Assembly: GCA_013822685.1 (NCBI GenBank)
Contig: PNKV01000004.1
Location: 62,001 to 126,000, forward strand
Reading direction: 5' to 3'
Length of the DNA: 64,000 bases
Source: Leptothrix sp. (in: b-proteobacteria)
GTDB lineage: Bacteria > Pseudomonadota > Gammaproteobacteria > Burkholderiales > Burkholderiaceae_C
The first letter of the stretch is position 1; every line of letters begins with the position of its first letter. The position numbers and the translations under genes are program-made. Shown in pieces: positions 1-9,001 of this stretch. The notes beneath the pieces are model-generated. The model was given only the letters and a program-made list of their open reading frames with translations, did not search any database and had not been told where the DNA came from.

Positions 1-334
1 CGATGTCCGCCACCACGGCCGAGGTCAGGGCTTCGATCACGTCATCGATGCCATCGAGGTCGGCGCATTGGGCGATGAAGTCCTTCACGGCCTTGTCCAG
101 GCCGGGGATGGAGGACGCCGTGCTGGTCGCGGTCTTGGCAGGGTTCAGCAGCTTCTTGCCGCTGGACCGGGCCTCTTTGGCCGAGCTGATCAGGTTCTTG
201 GCAACGGCGGCCCGGTCGGTGGAGCCAAATTTGAGCGTGGTGCCTTTGAACGTCTGCTGCAGCAGCTCGCGGCGGGCGTTGGCGATGGCGCCCATGCCGA
301 TGTAGTCGGCGCGGGTCAGGGGGGTGGTGGCCAT
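1..334 (-). CDS. Hypothetical protein, C-terminus cut by window edge
   Basis: The reverse strand is open from an ATG at 334 to the window edge, giving 111 residues with no stop. It begins MATTPLTRADYIGMGAIANA and is rich in Ala, Lys and Ser, with no signal peptide or membrane segment. I do not recognise the family. It lies 26 bases after the lipoprotein gene on the same strand, so it probably belongs to the transcriptional tail of the type VI locus. It could be another part of the putative effector module or an unrelated cytoplasmic protein. Codon use resembles that of its neighbours. Confidence 0.6.
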   Translation of the reverse strand, partial: MATTPLTRADYIGMGAIANARRELLQQTFKGTTLKFGSTDRAAVAKNLISSAKEARSSGKKLLNPAKTATSTASSIPGLDKAVKDFIAQCADLDGIDDVIEALTSAVVADI

Positions 335-360
335 GGGTGTTGCTGCCTTGAAGGGTTGCG

Positions 361-822
361 TCAGGGGGCCGGAGTGACCGCGTGGCTCGACAGGTTGACC
401 AGGAAGCGCTTGCCGGCTTCGTTCTCGATCGACAGTTGTTGCTGGTCGGGCGTCAAGGCCATCTGCTTGAAGTACACATCCTGGACATCCTTTTCCAATG
501 CCGCGTCGTACTGCACCTCGTAGACCTGGGCGGTCCACAAACGCTGGCCGGACGCGATATCCGTGGCGCTCAGGTAGCCATTGCGGTGCGGCAGGCCTTG
601 GCGGATGCCGTTCATCACCTGTTCGTAGCGAACACCTTGGTGAACGATGGCGGGCACCTGGGGGGGAATGCTTCTGCTCATTTGAATCATGGGTTTCTCC
701 TTGGGGGCCGGTGAAGGCGTTGAGGGCGCATCGGCCATGACTGCACAACTCTGCAGCGCCATGCTCAAGGCCGCGACCATGAGCATGGATCGCGGTGGCT
801 GGGCGCGCCGAGGCCGTGTCAT
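361..822 (-). CDS. Putative lipoprotein; candidate immunity protein for the M35 peptidase
   Basis: This 153-residue protein has an Arg-rich n-region (MTRPRRAQPPRS), a hydrophobic stretch and a lipobox-like LQSC ending at Cys26, so it is predicted to be an envelope lipoprotein. The mature part starts with a Pro/Ser/Lys linker and then a small domain of about 95 residues with a YEVQYD-like segment. The start overlaps the stop of the metallopeptidase gene by four bases (ATGA), which supports this start and implies translational coupling. Such coupling is typical of toxin and immunity pairs of type VI systems, whose immunity proteins often sit in the periplasm. The immunity role is inferred; the family is not one I can name. 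Confidence 0.6.
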   Translation of the reverse strand: MTRPRRAQPPRSMLMVAALSMALQSCAVMADAPSTPSPAPKEKPMIQMSRSIPPQVPAIVHQGVRYEQVMNGIRQGLPHRNGYLSATDIASGQRLWTAQVYEVQYDAALEKDVQDVYFKQMALTPDQQQLSIENEAGKRFLVNLSSHAVTPAP

Positions 823-1886
823 TTCAGGGCCGAGGTGCGGTCACCCTCGGTCAGCGCGCCGCCTGCGTCGGCACAGAAAAAGGCCCAGCTTTCCGCGTTG
901 ACGCTGGCATCCGCGAACGAAAATCCAGGGCCGGGCTTGATGCCTTCCCAGGCGTAGAACTTGTCCTGCGTGCCCACGTCCAGGTGGGTCAGCTCGTGCA
1001 CCAGGATGCGTGTCCAGTTCTTCAAGCCTTTCAACAGGTTGTTGTTGCCGAAGAACTGGTTCTCGATGTAGACCACCTCGATCTTTTCGCGGTTGGGCAG
1101 GGCCCAGACAAAGGCTTCGGAGTTCTCGAGCGACTGGCCTCGGTACTCGGGGTGGTCGGTCATCACCAGGTGGCCGCTGCCCAGCTTGGCCGCGATCTTC
1201 TTGAAGCCGGCCTGCAGGTCGCTGATCAGCAGGGTCAACTGATCAGGCGTGTTGCTGCCATCGTCGAACCAGCGCTTGACCACGACCAGTGCTTTGGCCT
1301 TGGCCGATGAGTCTTTCTTGGACGAGGCATTGCCCAGCAGGATCAGTGTTTTCTGAACCCACTTCATGGCCTCCTGGGTGGCATCGGACAGGTTCTTCTT
1401 GTCCTCTTCGCTGAAGCGCTGCGACACATCGGCCAGGCGCGAACGCAGCTTGGCCACGTCCGCACCGGCCAGGTCCTTGGAGGGCCAGCCCGCGGCACTG
1501 GCTGGCAACGAGCAGATCCACACCTTGTGGCTGCCCCGCTTGCGCAGCAGGTAGAGGTGGCGCAGCAGCTTGAGTGCGGCCGCCTTGTCGCGGGTGGCAT
1601 CGTTGATGCCGCTCACGGCGGTGGGCTTGGCGTGGTCGTAGTCGCCCGTGGCCGACAAGATGCCTTCGGCCTCGTCGGTGAGCTTCTTGCTGCCTTTGAA
1701 CACGCCCTGGCTCTCGCCCTCCAGCACCCGCTTGCGCAGGTCGGACAAAGCCGAGGCGCCGTTGTCGCTGGGGCCATCGGCAGAAAACACCTTCTTCAGC
1801 TCGCCGACCAGCTTGAGCCAGTCTTTGTTGAAGGTGCGCCCTTTGATGACTTCCTGGGCTTTCTCGAATTCTTCGGTGAAAAACAT
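819..1886 (-). CDS. M35-family (aspzincin) zinc metallopeptidase, candidate T6SS effector
   Basis: The C-terminal part of this 355-residue protein carries the zinc motif HELTH at residues 297-301, followed by GTQD at 305-308 and Tyr311. This matches the HExxH plus GTxxD signature of aspzincins (deuterolysin and peptidyl-Lys metallopeptidase, Pfam M35-type), where the Asp is the third zinc ligand. The first 200 residues are charged and helical with no signal peptide, so export would need a dedicated route. It starts 21 bases after tssH on the same strand and overlaps a lipoprotein gene. The effector role is inferred from this position; the peptidase fold is well supported by the motifs. Confidence 0.8.
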   Translation of the reverse strand: MFFTEEFEKAQEVIKGRTFNKDWLKLVGELKKVFSADGPSDNGASALSDLRKRVLEGESQGVFKGSKKLTDEAEGILSATGDYDHAKPTAVSGINDATRDKAAALKLLRHLYLLRKRGSHKVWICSLPASAAGWPSKDLAGADVAKLRSRLADVSQRFSEEDKKNLSDATQEAMKWVQKTLILLGNASSKKDSSAKAKALVVVKRWFDDGSNTPDQLTLLISDLQAGFKKIAAKLGSGHLVMTDHPEYRGQSLENSEAFVWALPNREKIEVVYIENQFFGNNNLLKGLKNWTRILVHELTHLDVGTQDKFYAWEGIKPGPGFSFADASVNAESWAFFCADAGGALTEGDRTSALK

Positions 1887-1907
1887 GGTTGCTCCGATGC
1901 TGGCTGG

Positions 1908-4643
1908 TCAGGCAAAGTCGTAGCTGAACTCGCCGTTGGTCACGCCAACGCTCACGCCCTTGATCTCCTGGCCTTCCATCATGCGTGTGAGGAACTCGCG
2001 CGAGACATCGGGCAGCATGGTGTTGGTCAGGATCGCATCGATCATGCGGCCGCCCGATTCACCCTCGGTGCAACGCGAGACCACCAGCTTGACCACCTCT
2101 TCGTTGAAGTTGAAGGGGATCTTGTAGCGGGCCTCGACGCGCTTCTTGATGCGCTTGAGCTGCAGCTTGACGATCTCGCCCAGCATGGTGTCGGACAGCG
2201 GGTAGTAGGGGATCGCGACCAGGCGGCCCAGCAGCGCGGGCGGGAAGATCTTGAGCAACGGCTCGCGCAGGGCCTTGGCCATGCCTTCGGGATCGGGCAT
2301 CAGGTCGGGGTCCTTGCACAGGCCGGCGATCAGGTCGGTGCCAGCGTTGGTCGTCAGCAAGATCAAGGTGTTCTTGAAGTCGATGAAGCGGCCTTCACCG
2401 TCTTCCATGAAGCCCTTGTCAAACACCTGGAAGAACATCTCGTGCACATCGGGGTGGGCCTTCTCGACTTCGTCGAGCAGCACCACGCTGTAGGGCTTGC
2501 GGCGCACGGCTTCGGTCAGCACGCCACCTTCGCCATAGCCCACGTAGCCGGGGGGCGCACCTTTCAGCGTGCTCACGGTGTGGGCTTCTTGGTACTCGCT
2601 CATGTTGATGGTAATGATGTTCTGTTCACCGCCGTACAGGGCTTCGGCCAGGGCCAGCGCGGTCTCGGTCTTGCCGACGCCGGAGGTGCCGGCCAGCATG
2701 AACACGCCGATGGGCTTGCTGGGGTTGTCCAGGCCGGCGCGCGACGTTTGAATGCGCTTGGCGATCATCTCCATCGCGTGGTCTTGGCCGATCACGCGTT
2801 GGGCCAGCAAGGACGAGACCTTCAGGATGGTCTCGATCTCGTTGCGCGCCATGCGGCCGACGGGGATGCCGGTCCAGTCGCCCACCACGGCGGCCACGGC
2901 CTGGTAGTCAACGGTGGGCAGGATCAACGGGGTCTCGCCTTGCAGCGCGGTCAGCTTGTCCTGCACTTCCTTCAATTGGGCCAACAGGGCGGTGCGTTCG
3001 GCTTCGGCTTGCTCGGCGCTTTGCACCGGCGCTTCCACCGCGGCCACGGCTTCGGCCGCGGCTTCCAGATGGCTGCCCGTGCCTTCGACCGGACGAATGC
3101 CGGCGCGCAGCTTGGCGCGCAGGGCCAGCAGTTCATCGACCAAGGTGCGTTCGCTGTTCCAGCGCTCTTCCAGACCGGCCAGACGCGTGCGTTCGTTCGT
3201 CAGGTGTTCTTGGGCATCGCTCTCGCGCTTGCCGATGTCGATGCCGATGGCCTTCTCGCGGGCGATGATGCCCAGCTCGGTTTCCAGCGCTTCGATGCGC
3301 TTGCGGCAATCGTCCACTTCAGCAGGCGTGGCGTGCAGGCTCACGGCCACGCGGGCGCAGGCGGTGTCCAGCAGGCTGACGGATTTGTCGGGCAACTGGC
3401 GCGCGGGGATGTAGCGGTGCGACAACTTGACGGCGGCTTCGAGTGCCTCGTCCAGGATCTGCACCTTGTGGTGCTTTTCCATGGTCGAGGCCACGCCGCG
3501 CATCATCAAGATCGCGCGCTCCTCAGAAGGCTCGTCCACCGTCACGGTCTGGAAGCGGCGGGTCAGTGCCGGGTCCTTCTCGATGTGCTTTTTGTATTCG
3601 GCAAACGTTGTCGCGCCGATGGTGCGCAAGGTGCCGCGTGCCAAAGCCGGCTTCAGCAGGTTGGCGGCATCGCCCGTGCCGGCGGCGCCACCAGCACCGA
3701 CCAGCGTGTGCGTTTCATCCACGAACAGGATGATGGGCTTGGGGCTGGCTTGCACTTCGTCGATCACGGCGCGCAGGCGTTGCTCGAACTCGCCCTTCAT
3801 GCTGGCGCCGGCCTGCAGCAGGCCCACGTCCAGCGAGCGCAGTTCCACATCCTTCAATGACGGCGGCACGTCGCCGCGTGCGATGCGCTGGGCGAAGCCT
3901 TCGACCACGGCGGTCTTGCCGACACCGGCCTCGCCGACCAGGATGGGGTTGTTCTGACGGCGGCGCATCAAGATGTCGACCACTTGGCGGATCTCGTCGT
4001 CGCGGCCGACGATCGGGTCCATCTTGCCGCTGCGGGCCTGCTCGGTCAGGTCCACCGTGAACTTCTTCAAGGCTTCCTGCTTGCCCATCTGGGCGGGGGC
4101 CAAAGCACCGCTGGCTTCACCCGGCGCGCCGCCAATGCCCGAGCCGTCGCTGGCGCCCAGGCCGTCTTCGGGCGAGCCTTCGATGATCTTTTGCAGGTTC
4201 TCGCTCAGGTCATCCGGCTTGACCTTCTCGAACTGGCGCGAGATGGCGAACAGCGCGTTGCGCAGGAAGCTGGTCTTGAGCATGCCCAGCAGCAGGTAGC
4301 CGGTGCGCACGGCGCTGTCGCCGAACATCAGCGAGCCATAGACCCAGCCGCGTTCCACCGCCTGGCTGATGTTGTCCGACAGGTCGGAGATGGCGGTGGC
4401 GCCGCGTGGCAGGCGGTCCAGGGCCGTGGTGATGTCCTTGGCCAGCACCGAGGTGTCCAGGCCGTAGTGCTTGATGATGCGGTGCCAGTCGCTGTCGGGG
4501 TTCTGCACGATCTGCGCAACCCAGTGCTCCAGCTCGACATAAGGATTGCCGCGCAACTTGCAGAACACGGTGGCACCCTCGACGGCTTTGTAGCCCGTGC
4601 TGTTGAGTTTGCCGAACAGGGTGACGCGGTTGATTTCTCCCAT
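1908..4643 (-). CDS. tssH: Type VI secretion ATPase TssH (ClpV)
   Basis: ClpV is the cytoplasmic AAA+ unfoldase that disassembles the contracted TssBC sheath so that its subunits can be reused. The protein is 911 residues. The N-terminal domain is followed by a Gly/Ala linker near residues 160-185. A first AAA module has Walker A GEAGVGKT near residue 236 and a Walker B ending FVDETH. A coiled middle region follows, then a second AAA module with GTSGVGKTE near residue 650 and a C-terminal small domain with the GGRMID signature. Length and two-module layout fit ClpV. It is the last core gene of the cluster seen here, 32 bases after tssG. Confidence 0.96.
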   Translation of the reverse strand: MGEINRVTLFGKLNSTGYKAVEGATVFCKLRGNPYVELEHWVAQIVQNPDSDWHRIIKHYGLDTSVLAKDITTALDRLPRGATAISDLSDNISQAVERGWVYGSLMFGDSAVRTGYLLLGMLKTSFLRNALFAISRQFEKVKPDDLSENLQKIIEGSPEDGLGASDGSGIGGAPGEASGALAPAQMGKQEALKKFTVDLTEQARSGKMDPIVGRDDEIRQVVDILMRRRQNNPILVGEAGVGKTAVVEGFAQRIARGDVPPSLKDVELRSLDVGLLQAGASMKGEFEQRLRAVIDEVQASPKPIILFVDETHTLVGAGGAAGTGDAANLLKPALARGTLRTIGATTFAEYKKHIEKDPALTRRFQTVTVDEPSEERAILMMRGVASTMEKHHKVQILDEALEAAVKLSHRYIPARQLPDKSVSLLDTACARVAVSLHATPAEVDDCRKRIEALETELGIIAREKAIGIDIGKRESDAQEHLTNERTRLAGLEERWNSERTLVDELLALRAKLRAGIRPVEGTGSHLEAAAEAVAAVEAPVQSAEQAEAERTALLAQLKEVQDKLTALQGETPLILPTVDYQAVAAVVGDWTGIPVGRMARNEIETILKVSSLLAQRVIGQDHAMEMIAKRIQTSRAGLDNPSKPIGVFMLAGTSGVGKTETALALAEALYGGEQNIITINMSEYQEAHTVSTLKGAPPGYVGYGEGGVLTEAVRRKPYSVVLLDEVEKAHPDVHEMFFQVFDKGFMEDGEGRFIDFKNTLILLTTNAGTDLIAGLCKDPDLMPDPEGMAKALREPLLKIFPPALLGRLVAIPYYPLSDTMLGEIVKLQLKRIKKRVEARYKIPFNFNEEVVKLVVSRCTEGESGGRMIDAILTNTMLPDVSREFLTRMMEGQEIKGVSVGVTNGEFSYDFA

Positions 4644-4675
4644 GATGGGGATCCTTTCAGTCAGAACGTTTGTGT

Positions 4676-5728
4676 TTAAGCGGCGTTGGCGCGGGGGCCT
4701 TTGGAAGGCCGCCGCCAGGATTCGGGGTGCAGGGTGAGCGAGTCAGCGTGGCTGGTCTGGCGGCGTTTGCCGACCCAGCTGGTCCAGCCCAGGCGGCCAT
4801 TCAGGCCGGGGCGCGTGGCGGGCACGTCGGTGCTGCGCAAATGCAGGCGCACATCCCAGTCCAGCTCCATGCTGAAGTACTGGCGCACCAGCGCGGTCAC
4901 GCCCGCCATGGCGGGGCCATCGGGCAAGAAGGCTTCGTACTGGGCCAGGCTGAGCGGGCCAATGTGGATGCGGAATTTGTGCTGCCGGTCCCAGACCTTG
5001 CCGCCCAGCACCGCGCCTGATCCGAGCTGCGAGCTGATGCCGCCGCCACGCTCCATGCGCGTGCGTTCGCTCACGGGCAGCGTCATCCAGTGGCCGACGA
5101 AGGTTTCGATGCGCACGCGTTGGCGCAGGTAACCGCTGAGCAGCGATTCCAGCCCTTCGGCATTGCGCACCTGGCGCGACAGCTGGCCAGCGAAATACAG
5201 CTTGATGTGGTCGGGCGCGGCATCGCGCTGGCGCCAGGTGGGGCCGCCAATGCCGACCAGCGAGCCCACATAGTCGGCGAAGCGGTCCTGGTTGGGCCGG
5301 TCCAGGCTGACGGTGGGCTGGGCCTGCGCCCAGGCGCGGTAGAACAGCAGCAACAGCCGGTGGTGGAACAAGTCGGCGAAGCGCGAGAAGGTGTGGTCAC
5401 CCTTGTGCAGGATGCGTTCGCGCGCGTGCTCGGTCAGGTGCAATGGCAGCGGGCCATTGGGGCCGAACAAGCCAAAGAAGCGCACCTCCAGGCGGGGCAT
5501 CGCGCCATTCACGCCGTACTTGAAGGAAGACAGGGTGCTGGGCGCAAAGCCCAGGTCGGCCGTCTGGCCCAGCCGCAAGGGCTCATCGGCCGGCTTGCGG
5601 GCCGTGCCCAGGCGCGGCTTGCCGGGGTGCGCCGCTTCGATCCAGCGCAGAGCCTGGAAGAAGTCATAACGGTAGGGCTCAGCGGCCAGGGCCGCGAACG
5701 GATCGCTGGGGCGCACGTCGGTGGCCAT
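4676..5728 (-). CDS. tssG: Type VI secretion baseplate protein TssG
   Basis: TssG forms the baseplate wedge with TssF and TssE at the inner face of the cytoplasmic membrane. The 350-residue length and the N-terminal segment PYRYDFFQALRWIEAAHPG are typical of the family, as are the central FFGLFGPNGPLPLHLTEHAR and the LSGYLRQRVRIETFVG segment. The start codon shares one base with the tssF stop (TGATG), so translation is coupled to tssF. The C-terminal 30 residues are basic and less conserved. Confidence 0.95.
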   Translation of the reverse strand: MATDVRPSDPFAALAAEPYRYDFFQALRWIEAAHPGKPRLGTARKPADEPLRLGQTADLGFAPSTLSSFKYGVNGAMPRLEVRFFGLFGPNGPLPLHLTEHARERILHKGDHTFSRFADLFHHRLLLLFYRAWAQAQPTVSLDRPNQDRFADYVGSLVGIGGPTWRQRDAAPDHIKLYFAGQLSRQVRNAEGLESLLSGYLRQRVRIETFVGHWMTLPVSERTRMERGGGISSQLGSGAVLGGKVWDRQHKFRIHIGPLSLAQYEAFLPDGPAMAGVTALVRQYFSMELDWDVRLHLRSTDVPATRPGLNGRLGWTSWVGKRRQTSHADSLTLHPESWRRPSKGPRANAA

Positions 5729-7602
5729 CAGATGACCGCCCGCGTGCCAACGCGCGGCACCCAGCGTTTGATGTCGCCCCGCGACTGTGAGCGCAGCGTG
5801 GTTTCGGTGAAGGCGTTGATCGACACATGCCGCGCGAAGAAGTTCTCCAGCACGGCGCCAAACAGGAAGGCGCTCAAGCCCTGGAAGGCCATTTCATCCA
5901 CCTCGATGTTGATGGCCAAGCCGCGCCCGAAGGTGATGGGGCCGGGCATGGGCAGGCGCCGCACGATGGCTTGCGTGCTGACCGAGCGCAAGCCTTCGAT
6001 CTGCTTGAGCATGCCGCCATCGCCGTTGTCGGCGTACAGGGTGAGCAGCTCACGCAAAGCCGCAGCGCCTTGGTGCGCGTCGGTGTCCAGCAGCGACAAA
6101 TAGTTGAGCGACAACTGGTTGACGAACTTCCAGGCAATGCCGCCTTCACGCAACGCCGACAAAGGCTTGGACGGCCCCTTGAGCACGCGGATGGCCTTGA
6201 CCGGCGCCGAGTCGTCCAGCGTCAGATCGCTCTGGCCCAGGCCCACGGGCATCAGCAAAGGCAGGTCGCGGTTGGTGCACAGCGCGCTCATGCCCAGTTG
6301 GCGCAGGTCGCCGGGATAGGGCGCCTCGCGCGGGTCCACCAGCGAGATGTACATCTCGGTGCCCACGTACGATGAGCGGGCGCCATTGCGCTTTTGCGTG
6401 GTCGACAGCAGGCGTGGTTCACGCTGAATGGCGTAGTAGGCGTTGTGCTGGCGGTCTTCGGTGTGAAAGGCCGCGTAGAAAGGCAGAAAGCGCCGCTCGC
6501 TGTCGATGCCCACGCCATAGCCGTTCACCTCCAGCAGATCGTAGATCTCGAAGTCCATCGGCCGGGTGCGGTCGACCAGCACGTGGTAATCGTTCTGCGT
6601 GGGCGTGACGTGGATGCGGTCGCAGCGGCGCTCGAACAGGTTGATGGCCGGGGTGCAGTTCAGGGCCAGGTTGCTGGCATCGACCACGCTCTCGAGCGAG
6701 GCATCGGCGCGGTCGAACAGCAGCACGATCTCGGCCTCGGTGCCGCCTTGTGCGCGCAAGGCATCGCCCACACCTTGCAGATCGAAGAACAGAAAGCGCT
6801 GCGGAAAGGCAAAGTACTCTTGCAGCAGCCGGTAGCCCGAGAAGCCGCGCAGGCTCAAGGGCAGCAGCGCATGCTCATCGTCAAAGCCCACGGGTTGCAC
6901 GGTGGTGGCCGGCAAAAAGGTGTGCTGCGTGCCGCCCTTGCCGCCCGGCATGACCAGCGCGCCGACCGTGCTGCCCAGCACGCGCTCGTGCAGCTTGTAG
7001 GCGATGTCGTCGCTGCCGCTGAAGTGCAGGCGCAGGTCGTTCAAGGCCAGCTGGTTGAAGTTGACGCCCGCCGTGGTGCGCAGCTTCAGGCGCAACCCGC
7101 CTTTGACCTTGCGGCCCACGGCCAGTGTGGACAAGGGCAGGTCGGCCGCGTAGCTGAAGTACTCCACACCCGTGATCTCCAGCGGCCACAGCGTCACGTC
7201 GTGGGCGGTGCGGAACTGGCACGCGGTTTCGTCCTTGGCAACCTGGCTGCCGCGCATGGGGCTGCCGCGGGGCACGGTCACGCCGCGCGCCAGGTTGCTG
7301 TCGCCCAGGTCAGGCTGCAACTGCGCAATCAGCATGGCCGGCGTGGGCGCCAAAAAGTGCGGGTGCACGATCTCGAGCAGGCGCTGCGTGAAGCGCGGGA
7401 ACTCGGCGTCGAGCTTGAGCTGCACGCGCGCGGTCAGGAAGGCGAAGCCCTCCAGCAGGCGCTCCACATAGGGGTCATTGACCTCGATGCCATCGATGCC
7501 CAGGCGGCCGGCGATCTTGGGAAACTGCTGAGCGAACTCGGCCCCCATCTCGCGCAGATGCTGCAATTCCTGGTTGTAGTAGCGCAGCAGTCGCGGGTCC
7601 AT
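5728..7602 (-). CDS. tssF: Type VI secretion baseplate protein TssF
   Basis: TssF is the main baseplate wedge subunit, found in two copies per wedge with TssG. The 624-residue protein begins MDPRLLRYYNQELQHLREMG and continues with GAEFAQQFPKIAGRLG, the diagnostic N-terminus of the VasA/ImpG/TssF family. It also contains PHFLAPTPAMLIAQLQPD near residue 95 and a long C-terminal half matching the usual length. It lies 10 bases downstream of tssE and overlaps tssG by one base. Confidence 0.96.
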   Translation of the reverse strand: MDPRLLRYYNQELQHLREMGAEFAQQFPKIAGRLGIDGIEVNDPYVERLLEGFAFLTARVQLKLDAEFPRFTQRLLEIVHPHFLAPTPAMLIAQLQPDLGDSNLARGVTVPRGSPMRGSQVAKDETACQFRTAHDVTLWPLEITGVEYFSYAADLPLSTLAVGRKVKGGLRLKLRTTAGVNFNQLALNDLRLHFSGSDDIAYKLHERVLGSTVGALVMPGGKGGTQHTFLPATTVQPVGFDDEHALLPLSLRGFSGYRLLQEYFAFPQRFLFFDLQGVGDALRAQGGTEAEIVLLFDRADASLESVVDASNLALNCTPAINLFERRCDRIHVTPTQNDYHVLVDRTRPMDFEIYDLLEVNGYGVGIDSERRFLPFYAAFHTEDRQHNAYYAIQREPRLLSTTQKRNGARSSYVGTEMYISLVDPREAPYPGDLRQLGMSALCTNRDLPLLMPVGLGQSDLTLDDSAPVKAIRVLKGPSKPLSALREGGIAWKFVNQLSLNYLSLLDTDAHQGAAALRELLTLYADNGDGGMLKQIEGLRSVSTQAIVRRLPMPGPITFGRGLAINIEVDEMAFQGLSAFLFGAVLENFFARHVSINAFTETTLRSQSRGDIKRWVPRVGTRAVI

Positions 7603-7612
7603 GAAGCTCTTC

Positions 7613-8119
7613 TTACCTTGTCAGTTCTTTGATCTCGACCTGGCCGGACTCCAGATCGACTTCGGTGCGCAGCATCAGCTCAAAAGGCACGGGCTGCGCC
7701 CACAGATTGCAGGTGATGCGAAAGCTGATGACGTTGTGGTGGTCCATCGTCATCTCGTCCATCAGGGCGCTGACCTGCAGAGTGGACGCCATGATGCGCG
7801 GCTCGAAATCCAGCAAGGCCTGGCGCACCTGCGACTCCAGGTCAATCACGTCCAGGGTGGACGCGGTCTCGCCGGACAAGGTGGGCAGGCCAAAGTTGAT
7901 CACCGAGCGCTGCACGTGCGGGTGCGCGGGCCAGTTGAAATCGCCCGACAGTTGCGTGCAGTTGAACAGCCAGGCCAGGTCGCGCAGCACCGCCTCGCGC
8001 ATGCGGTTGCGGGACATGACCCGCATTTCGCGCGACTCGACCTGGACGTCCGGGTTGTCGTCCATCAAGCGGTCCAGCAGCGCGGGCTGCAACCGTTCTT
8101 GAGGCGTCTGCTCGGCCAT
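7613..8119 (-). CDS. tssE: Type VI secretion baseplate protein TssE (gp25-like)
   Basis: TssE is the homologue of phage T4 gp25 and nucleates sheath assembly on the baseplate. The protein is 168 residues. It has the N-terminal QERLQPALLDRLMDDNP segment and RDLAWLFNC, followed by the PHVQRSVINFGLPTLSG motif with the family's conserved start-of-sheath residues. No lysozyme function is expected despite old annotations. It sits 10 bases after tagJ and 10 before tssF. Confidence 0.94.
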   Translation of the reverse strand: MAEQTPQERLQPALLDRLMDDNPDVQVESREMRVMSRNRMREAVLRDLAWLFNCTQLSGDFNWPAHPHVQRSVINFGLPTLSGETASTLDVIDLESQVRQALLDFEPRIMASTLQVSALMDEMTMDHHNVISFRITCNLWAQPVPFELMLRTEVDLESGQVEIKELTR

Positions 8120-8129
8120 GGGGGCGTGC

Positions 8130-8990
8130 TTACTCGGCCGCGGCGGCCGCCGTGTCCGTGTCGTCGGACGGCGTCGCGTTGAAGGTGATGGTGCGCAAAT
8201 CCATCAAGGGGAAATCACCCTCGTTGGTGGCGAACAGGCGCTGGCCCAGGCCGGTGTAAAAACCAGGCAGGGGCTCGGCCCAATCAGTTTTGCGCGACAG
8301 GGCGATGAGTCCGTCAGTGCTGGCTTCTGACGCCACATAGCGTGTGGGGATCAGTCCCACCGACTCGCCGCCGTTCTCGAACACGAAGTGCGCGGGCATC
8401 CACACGGCGTCGCGCAGGTCTTCGGGTGGGTCGATGGTGAGCGCGCTCAGGCGGGCGAAAGGCACCCAGTAGTACTTGCCATTGATGACGGCCTCGATGA
8501 CCGGGCCCAAGCGCATGTCGGCGTCGGCGATCCATTCGAAGGCCTGGGCATCGTCGCCCTGGCCCACCGTGCCGCTCACAGCCGGTGCTTGCTCAAAGGC
8601 CTGGTCGCGCAGCACCTTGGCATCGGCGTGCTCGCCCTTGCCTTCGCGCAGCAGCGCTTCGATCAACAGCGCCAACCAGGGCTCGGGCTGGCCAAAGATC
8701 ATCGGCACCTTCTGGCCCTTGAAGACCTCGGCGCGCAGCAGCTCGCACTTGATGCCTTCGCGGTAGGTCTGCGCCATGGCCAGGGTGGAGGCATCCAGCT
8801 CGGTGGCCACGTTCAACTGGTTGAGCGCACGCTCCCACTGGCCCAGCACACACAGCAGCTGGAACAAGAAAACGCGCAGCTTGGCATCGCCCGGCTTGCT
8901 GCGGATCAGGTCTTGCAGTTGCTTGAGCGCCTGTTGCGGATCGCCCGCACGCAGGCTGTCTTCGGGGGAGGTGGTGGAGGGTGCGTTCAT
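8130..8990 (-). CDS. tagJ: Type VI accessory protein TagJ (ImpE family)
   Basis: TagJ/ImpE proteins bind TssB and, in some systems, help recruit ClpV to the contracted sheath. The 286-residue product has an N-terminal TPR-like half (residues about 10-120, with repeated A/L pairs and LRVFLFQLLCVLGQWERAL) and a C-terminal ImpE half with the YYWVPFARLSAL segment. Its place between hcp and tssE agrees with systems that encode TagJ. The start is ATG at 8990, 11 bases after the second hcp. The Ala/Glu C-terminal tail is variable in the family. Confidence 0.9.
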   Translation of the reverse strand: MNAPSTTSPEDSLRAGDPQQALKQLQDLIRSKPGDAKLRVFLFQLLCVLGQWERALNQLNVATELDASTLAMAQTYREGIKCELLRAEVFKGQKVPMIFGQPEPWLALLIEALLREGKGEHADAKVLRDQAFEQAPAVSGTVGQGDDAQAFEWIADADMRLGPVIEAVINGKYYWVPFARLSALTIDPPEDLRDAVWMPAHFVFENGGESVGLIPTRYVASEASTDGLIALSRKTDWAEPLPGFYTGLGQRLFATNEGDFPLMDLRTITFNATPSDDTDTAAAAAE

Positions 8991-9001
8991 GTCGGTCTCG
9001 G

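Noticed and set aside
1527..3860. Very long open frame (777 codons) on the plus strand opposite tssH
   Set aside because: It is the antisense of a well-conserved gene in GC-rich DNA, where third-position bias keeps the opposite frame open. Its composition is His/Gln/Ala-rich, with no domain.
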